Shown piece by piece: positions 59,690 through 64,000 of a DNA stretch of 64,000 nt (position 1 is the stretch's first letter; each line of letters opens with the position of its first letter). The stretch is taken from the NCBI RefSeq assembly GCF_007994135.1, contig NZ_VLKF01000001.1, forward strand, positions 3,286,001 to 3,350,000, given 5' to 3'. The translations under genes and the position numbers were made by a program. The DNA comes from Modestobacter roseus (GTDB lineage: Bacteria; Actinomycetota; Actinomycetes; Mycobacteriales; Geodermatophilaceae). Below the pieces are notes generated by a model. The model was not told the DNA's origin, searched no databases, and saw only the letters and a program-made list of their open reading frames with translations.

Positions 59690-59721
59690 TTGACCCTGAC
59701 GTCAACGTCAGGTCCTAGCGT
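59690..59721 (+). promoter_or_regulatory. MerR-type promoter with 18-bp dyad
   Basis: TTGACC (59690-59695) and TAGCGT (59716-59721) are separated by 20 bp, which is longer than the normal 17 bp and typical of MerR-regulated promoters. Between them lies the perfect dyad CCTGACGT-CA-ACGTCAGG (59695-59712). It points at the SDR gene start at 59769 and lies 35 bp from the MerR start on the other side. Confidence 0.82.
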
Positions 59722-59768
59722 CCGCCATGCACCCACCCGAACGCAAGCACCCGACTGCAGGAGAACCC

Positions 59769-60473
59769 ATGGACATCACCGGATCGGTCGCCCTCGTCAC
59801 CGGCGCCAACCGCGGCCTCGGCCGCGCCTTCGCCCAGGAGCTGCTCGCCCGCGGGGCCAGCAAGGTCTACGCGACGGCCCGCCGCCCCGAGCTCGTCGAC
59901 GTCCCGGGCGTGCACGTGCTCTCCCTGGACGTCACCGACCCGGCGTCGGTCGCCGCCGCCGCGGCCGCGGCCCCCGACGTGACGCTGCTGGTCAACAACG
60001 CCGGGATCACCACGCACACCAACCTGGTCACCGGCGACCTGGCGGAGGTCCGGCGGGAGATGGAGACGCACTACTTCGGCACGCTCGGCGTCGTCCGGGC
60101 CTTCGCGCCCGCGCTGGCGCGCAACGGCGGGGGTGCGATCGTCAACGTGCTCTCCGCGCTGTCCTGGTTCTCCACCGCCGGCGCCAACGCCTACGCCGCG
60201 GCCAAGGCGGCGGAGTGGAGCCTGACCAACGGCGTCCGGATCGAGCTCACCGGCCAGGGGACCCAGGTCACCGGGCTCGTGCTGGGCGCGGCGGACACCG
60301 ACATGATGGCCGGCTACGACGGCCCGAAGACCGCCGCGGTGGACGTCGTCCGGACGGCGCTGGACGGCGTGCAGGCCGGCGACTGGGAGGTGCTGGTCGA
60401 CGACTGGAGCCGCGGCGTCAAGGCCGCGCTGGCCGCCGACCCGCGCGAGTTCTACGCCGCACCCACGGCCTGA
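59769..60473 (+). CDS. Short-chain dehydrogenase/reductase
   Basis: A 234-residue SDR. The cofactor motif is TGANRGLG (TGxxxGxG), NNAG occurs at LLVNNAGITT, Ser is in NVLSALSW and the catalytic YxxxK is in NAYAAAKAAEW. It oxidises or reduces an unknown alcohol/carbonyl. ATG 59769 has AGGAG upstream. Its promoter carries the MerR operator, so it is the likely target of the divergent MerR regulator. Confidence 0.9.
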   Translation: MDITGSVALVTGANRGLGRAFAQELLARGASKVYATARRPELVDVPGVHVLSLDVTDPASVAAAAAAAPDVTLLVNNAGITTHTNLVTGDLAEVRREMETHYFGTLGVVRAFAPALARNGGGAIVNVLSALSWFSTAGANAYAAAKAAEWSLTNGVRIELTGQGTQVTGLVLGAADTDMMAGYDGPKTAAVDVVRTALDGVQAGDWEVLVDDWSRGVKAALAADPREFYAAPTA

Positions 60474-60510
60474 ACCGGCGGGGGCTGCGCCGCCGTCCCC
60501 CTGCACCAGA

Positions 60511-60550
60511 GGGCGTCCCCCTGCACCAGCGTCGGTGCGGGGGGACGCCC
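60511..60550. terminator. Bidirectional terminator hairpin
   Basis: GGGCGTCCCCCTGCACC (60511-60527) and GGTGCGGGGGGACGCCC (60534-60550) pair with one mismatch over 17 bp with a 6-nt loop. It sits between the convergent SDR and FKBP genes. A direct copy of CGTCCCCCTGCACCAG also occurs just upstream. Confidence 0.8.
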
Positions 60551-60592
60551 GTTGATCAGGTCACCTGATCGAAGCCCGGCGGAGGGCCGGGA

Positions 60593-60970
60593 TCAGCGGA
60601 CGCCGACGAGGTCGACGACGAAGACGAGCGTGGCGCCGGGCTTGATCACGCCACCGGCGCCGCGGTCGCCGTAGGCCTTGTGCGGGGGGATGGTGAGCCG
60701 ACGGCGGCCGCCGACCTTCATGCCCTGGATCCCCTCGTCCCAGCCCTGGATCACCATGCCGACGCCCAGCCGGAACTCCAGCGGGTCGCCCCGGTCCCAG
60801 GAGGCGTCGAACTGCTCGCCGCCGTCGTGGGTGACCCCGACGTAGTGGGCGCTCACCAGGCTGCCGGCGGTGGCCTCGGGACCGTCGCCGACGACGAGGT
60901 CCTCCTGCACCAGGTCGTCGGGGGCCGGACCGGTCGGCGGCTCGACGTCGGGGCGGGTCAGCTCTGCCAC
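60593..60970 (-). CDS. FKBP-type peptidyl-prolyl isomerase
   Basis: A 125-residue FKBP. It has AHYVGVTHDGGEQFDASWDRG, FRLGVGMVIQGWDEGIQGMKVGGRRRLTIPP and VFVVDLVGV, the full FKBP core with conserved pocket residues. It is cytoplasmic as written, with no signal peptide. GTG 60970 has GAGGAG about 6 bp upstream. It helps protein folding. It is divergent from the hybrid sensor kinase gene. Confidence 0.92.
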   Translation of the reverse strand: MAELTRPDVEPPTGPAPDDLVQEDLVVGDGPEATAGSLVSAHYVGVTHDGGEQFDASWDRGDPLEFRLGVGMVIQGWDEGIQGMKVGGRRRLTIPPHKAYGDRGAGGVIKPGATLVFVVDLVGVR

Positions 60971-61201
60971 GGGGGTCTCCTCGGGGTCGGGCGCCGGGCG
61001 GTCCCGGCGCGGGCACTCCCCCCATCCAACCCGCCACCCGGCCGGGCCCGCAGACCGGGCCGTCCGCCTCGACGGCACGCCACCGCCCGGCGGGAGGTAG
61101 GTTGCCCAGGGTGGCCGGACGTGCACAGTCGGCTGCGGTCCTGGGGCGCGCGTGGCGCGTCGCCCCCGTCGTCGAGCCGACACCGGTCGGGAGGTGGGCA
61201 G

Positions 61202-63865
61202 GTGACGCCTGGTGCCGCATCGGCTGCAGCCGGCGACCTGTTCTCCGGCGGCGGCGAGGCGGGCCGGCTGATGGCCGCCCTGGACTGGTCGACCACCCCG
61301 GTGGGCGCCGTCGGCACCTGGTCGGCGGGCCTGCGCTACGCGGTGCGCACGGTGCTGGCCTCCCGCTACCCCATGGTGCTCACCTGGGGGCCGGAGTACA
61401 CCCAGTTCTACAACGATGCCTACGCCCCGTTCATCGGCGCCAAGCACCCGGCGATCGGCGAGGACATCCGGGTCACCCTGGCCGAGGGCTGGGCCGCGCT
61501 GGCCGACCCGGTCGACCACGCGATCACCGCCCGCGAGGCGTCCTGGCTGCCGCGGCTGCCGCTGCTCCTGGAGCGCGCCGGCTACCGCGAGGAGACCTAC
61601 TTCACCGTCTCGCACGCCCCGGCCTTCGAGGACGACGGATCGGTCGGCGGCATGCTCGGGGTGTGCACCGAGGTCACCGGTGAGGTGCTCGGGGAGCGCC
61701 GGCAGCGCCTGCTGCACGACCTGTCGAGCACCGGCGCGTCCATGACCGACGAGGACCAGCTCCTCACCGCGCTCTGCGGCACCCTGGGCAGCGACCCGCT
61801 GGACCTGCCGTTCGCCGCGGTCTACCGCCACGGCGACGGGGCCCTGCGGCGGGCCGCGGTGGCCGGCTGCCCGCCGGAGCGACTGCCGGCGGAGGTGCCC
61901 GGTCCCCAGGCGCTCCCCGACCCGGTCGCCGCGCTGGGCCTGCGCGGCGGCGCCTGGTCCGACCCGGTCACCGCCGCCGTCGCGCTCCCGCTCACCGCAC
62001 CGGGCGGGGAGCCCCTCGGTCAGCTGGTCGCCGGGGTCAGCCCCAACCTCGACCTGGACGAGGAGTACCGGACCTTCCTGGAGCTCGCCGCCGGCCAGGT
62101 CGCGACCGCACTGGGCAACGCCCGCGCCTTCGAGGCCGAGCGCCGGCGGGCGGAGGCGCTGGCCGAGCTGGACCGGGCCAAGACCGCCTTCTTCTCCGAC
62201 GTCAGCCACGAGCTGCGCACCCCGCTCACCCTGCTGCTGGGGCCGATCAGCGACGTGCTGGCCGATCCGGGCGCACCGCTGCCGGACGGCGCCCGGGAGC
62301 AGCTGACCCTCGCGCTGCGCAACGGGCAACGGCTGCAGCGCCTGGTCAACGACCTGATGGACGTCGCGGCGATCGAGGCCGGCCGCGCCGCCGCCGTCCG
62401 GGTGGAGACCGACGTCGCCGCGTTCACCACCGAGCTGGCCGGGGTGCTCCGCGCCGCCGCCGAACGGGCCGGCCTGACGCTCACCGTCGACTGCCCGCCG
62501 CTGCCGCGACCGGTCTTCGTCGACCCGCGGATGTGGGAGAAGGTGGTGCTCAACCTGCTGTCCAACGCGGTGAAGTACACCTTCGTCGGCAGCATCGCGG
62601 TCACCCAGCGCGCGGCGGGTGACCAGCTGGTGCTCACCGTCCGCGACACCGGCATCGGCATCCCCGCCGCCGAGCTGCCGCTGGTCTTCGACCGGTTCCA
62701 CCGGGTGCAGGGCTCCGTGGCGCGCACCCGGGAGGGCACCGGCATCGGGCTGGCGCTGGTCCGCGAGCTCGTGGCCCTGCACGGCGGCTCGGTCACCGTG
62801 GACAGCGAGCCCGGCGTCGGCAGCACGTTCACCGTCACCGTCCCGTTCGGGTCACCCGATGCCACACCGGAGGACGGCGCACCCGCGTCCCCCTCCGCCG
62901 CCGCGCTGGGCACCGCGGCGAGCTGGGAGCAGGACGTCACCGTGCTGCCGGACCCGGTCGCCCCGCCGGGCGCCACCGCGACGGTGCTGGTGGTCGACGA
63001 CAACGCGGACATGCGCAGCTACCTGGTCCGGGTGCTCTCCCCGCACTGGGCGGTGCGCACCTGCGCCGACGGCGAGGAGGCGTTGCGCAGCATCGCCGAG
63101 CACCGCCCGGACGTCGTGGTCACCGACGTCATGATGCCGCGGGTCGACGGGTTCGAGCTGCTGCGCCGGCTGAAGGGCGCCCCGGGCACCCGGTCGATCC
63201 CGGTGATCATGCTGACCGCCCGAGCCGGGCAGGAGGCCGCGGTGGAGGGCCTCGCCGCCGGCGCCGACGACCACCTGGCCAAGCCCTTCCAGGCCACCGA
63301 GCTGGTGCACCGGGTGCGGGTCGCGGTCGAGCGCGCGGGCCGTCACCGACCGCCACCGCCGCAACCGGCCGCCTCCCCGGTGCCCGCCCCGGACGTGCGC
63401 GCACTGGTCCCGGCCAGCCGTCGGCCGGCCACGCCCCTGCCCACGCCACCCCCACCGCCGGCCGGCGAGGGGGTCACCCGGGAGCGGTGGCGGTTCGCCT
63501 CCGTGCCGCAGTCGATCGCCGGGCTGCGCCGCGCGCTGCGCCGGTTCCTCGCCGCCGCGCAGCTGGACGAGGACCAGGCCTACGACCTGACGCTGGCCAC
63601 CTGCGAGGCGGCGACCAACGCGATCGAGCACGCGCAGGACCCGAGCGAGCCCTTCTTCGACGTCACCGCCGAGGCCGGCGCCGACACGGTCGTCATCACC
63701 GTGCGCGACTACGGCCAGTGGCGCGAGCGGGGCGCGAGCATGGACCGCGGACGCGGCGGGATGCTGATGAGCGCCTTCGCCGACATCACCGCCACCCCCG
63801 GCCCCGAGGGCACCACCGTGGTCATCCGCGCGCACCGCGCCGGCGAGGGCCCGAACTCCGCCTAG
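61202..63865 (+). CDS. Hybrid sensor kinase: PAS-GAF-HisKA-HATPase-REC-HATPase(RsbW-like)
   Basis: An 887-residue soluble multi-domain protein. A PAS-like domain (~20-165, GTWSAGLRYAVRTVLASRY) and a GAF-like region (~170-310) are followed by HisKA with H336 (VSHELRTP), HATPase with NLLSNAVKYT (~451-460), a receiver domain with phosphoacceptor D642 (VVVTDVMMPR), and a C-terminal second HATPase (~768-880) with RsbW-like ATNAIEHAQ (N806). No membrane helix is predicted. The terminal anti-sigma-factor-type kinase is unusual in a hybrid kinase. Start GTG 61202 with GGGAGG upstream. Confidence 0.9.
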   Translation: MTPGAASAAAGDLFSGGGEAGRLMAALDWSTTPVGAVGTWSAGLRYAVRTVLASRYPMVLTWGPEYTQFYNDAYAPFIGAKHPAIGEDIRVTLAEGWAALADPVDHAITAREASWLPRLPLLLERAGYREETYFTVSHAPAFEDDGSVGGMLGVCTEVTGEVLGERRQRLLHDLSSTGASMTDEDQLLTALCGTLGSDPLDLPFAAVYRHGDGALRRAAVAGCPPERLPAEVPGPQALPDPVAALGLRGGAWSDPVTAAVALPLTAPGGEPLGQLVAGVSPNLDLDEEYRTFLELAAGQVATALGNARAFEAERRRAEALAELDRAKTAFFSDVSHELRTPLTLLLGPISDVLADPGAPLPDGAREQLTLALRNGQRLQRLVNDLMDVAAIEAGRAAAVRVETDVAAFTTELAGVLRAAAERAGLTLTVDCPPLPRPVFVDPRMWEKVVLNLLSNAVKYTFVGSIAVTQRAAGDQLVLTVRDTGIGIPAAELPLVFDRFHRVQGSVARTREGTGIGLALVRELVALHGGSVTVDSEPGVGSTFTVTVPFGSPDATPEDGAPASPSAAALGTAASWEQDVTVLPDPVAPPGATATVLVVDDNADMRSYLVRVLSPHWAVRTCADGEEALRSIAEHRPDVVVTDVMMPRVDGFELLRRLKGAPGTRSIPVIMLTARAGQEAAVEGLAAGADDHLAKPFQATELVHRVRVAVERAGRHRPPPPQPAASPVPAPDVRALVPASRRPATPLPTPPPPPAGEGVTRERWRFASVPQSIAGLRRALRRFLAAAQLDEDQAYDLTLATCEAATNAIEHAQDPSEPFFDVTAEAGADTVVITVRDYGQWRERGASMDRGRGGMLMSAFADITATPGPEGTTVVIRAHRAGEGPNSA

Positions 63866-63904
63866 CCACCACCCCGCCCGACCCCACCCCGCCCGACCCT
63901 GACC

Positions 63905-63952
63905 AGGTTTCGGCGCCGAAACCTGTCCGGGTTTCGGCGCCGGAAGCCGGAA
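63905..63952. repeat. Palindrome family B, intergenic pair
   Basis: The 20-bp perfect palindrome AGGTTTCGGCGCCGAAACCT (63905-63924) is followed by a second, partly diverged copy, GGGTTTCGGCGCCGGAAGCC (about 63929-63948). The core is the same as in the E2 linker at 34229-34246. This lies 39 bp after the hybrid kinase stop. Confidence 0.85.
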
Positions 63953-64000
63953 CGGTCGTGCGACATGTGCGCCGGGTGATCGTCCGCATGCGCTCAGGGA

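Overview
The window is very GC-rich, uses many GTG starts, and carries actinobacterial marker families: a GTP-type PEP carboxykinase, FadE5-type acyl-CoA dehydrogenase, acVLRF1, DUF3140/DUF3253/DUF3817/DUF6328 proteins, a HelD-like ATPase and a GTG-started UbiG-like methyltransferase. It is chromosomal DNA of a high-GC actinobacterium. The combination, together with many stop-anchored palindromes, fits the Geodermatophilaceae (Blastococcus/Modestobacter/Geodermatophilus); that placement is inference from recall, not a search result. I see no rRNA, prophage, insertion sequence, integrase or CRISPR array. One tRNA gene is present, tRNA-Gly(CCC).

Layout. 1-4.1 kb: end of an unknown protein, DUF389 membrane protein, CynX-like MFS transporter, methyltransferase, dCTP deaminase. 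4.1-5.9 kb: a DevR/DosR-box-like palindrome, then a PAS protein and a soluble chemoreceptor-like protein, then tRNA-Gly. 5.9-10.4 kb: an AAC(2')-like acetyltransferase, a minus-strand set of DUF3140, methyltransferase and type III polyketide synthase, then DUF6328 and ribokinase. 10.4-13.7 kb: a zinc-type ABC uptake operon with a candidate Zur site. 13.8-17.1 kb: TetR regulator and acyl-CoA dehydrogenase. 17.2-20.8 kb: ABC-2 exporter operon that ends in its own two-component system. 20.9-24.4 kb: a 16-bp tandem repeat, a DNA-glycosylase-like protein, a diguanylate cyclase variant and a tyrosine phosphatase. 24.6-30.9 kb: a complete fructose PTS locus (enzyme I divergent from regulator, fruK, fruA, HPr). 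31-37.8 kb: a branched-chain-type 2-oxoacid dehydrogenase operon (E1alpha, E1beta, E2, then an AGE epimerase) divergent from an Lrp-type regulator. 37.8-42.6 kb: small membrane and hydrolase genes and an NlpC/P60 endopeptidase with a c-di-AMP (ydaO) riboswitch. 43-52.3 kb: FAD oxidoreductase, YihY protein, PPK2, HelD-like ATPase, DUF2382 stress protein, hydrolase, acVLRF1 and an MFS transporter. 52.5-64 kb: PEP carboxykinase, ene-reductase, ArsR/AHSA1 pair, FBP zinc protein, nitronate monooxygenase, DsbA/FrnE, a MerR-SDR divergent pair, FKBP, and a large hybrid sensor kinase.

The most notable signal outside the genes is a set of palindromic elements that begin at or within a few bases of stop codons. 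Family A (GAAGGACCCC...GGGGCC) occurs seven times, and copies differ by paired changes that keep the stems intact. A second palindrome built on GGTTTCGGCGCCGAAACC occurs between genes and also inside the E2 coding sequence, where it forms part of a protein linker. Several other long hairpins end transcription units.
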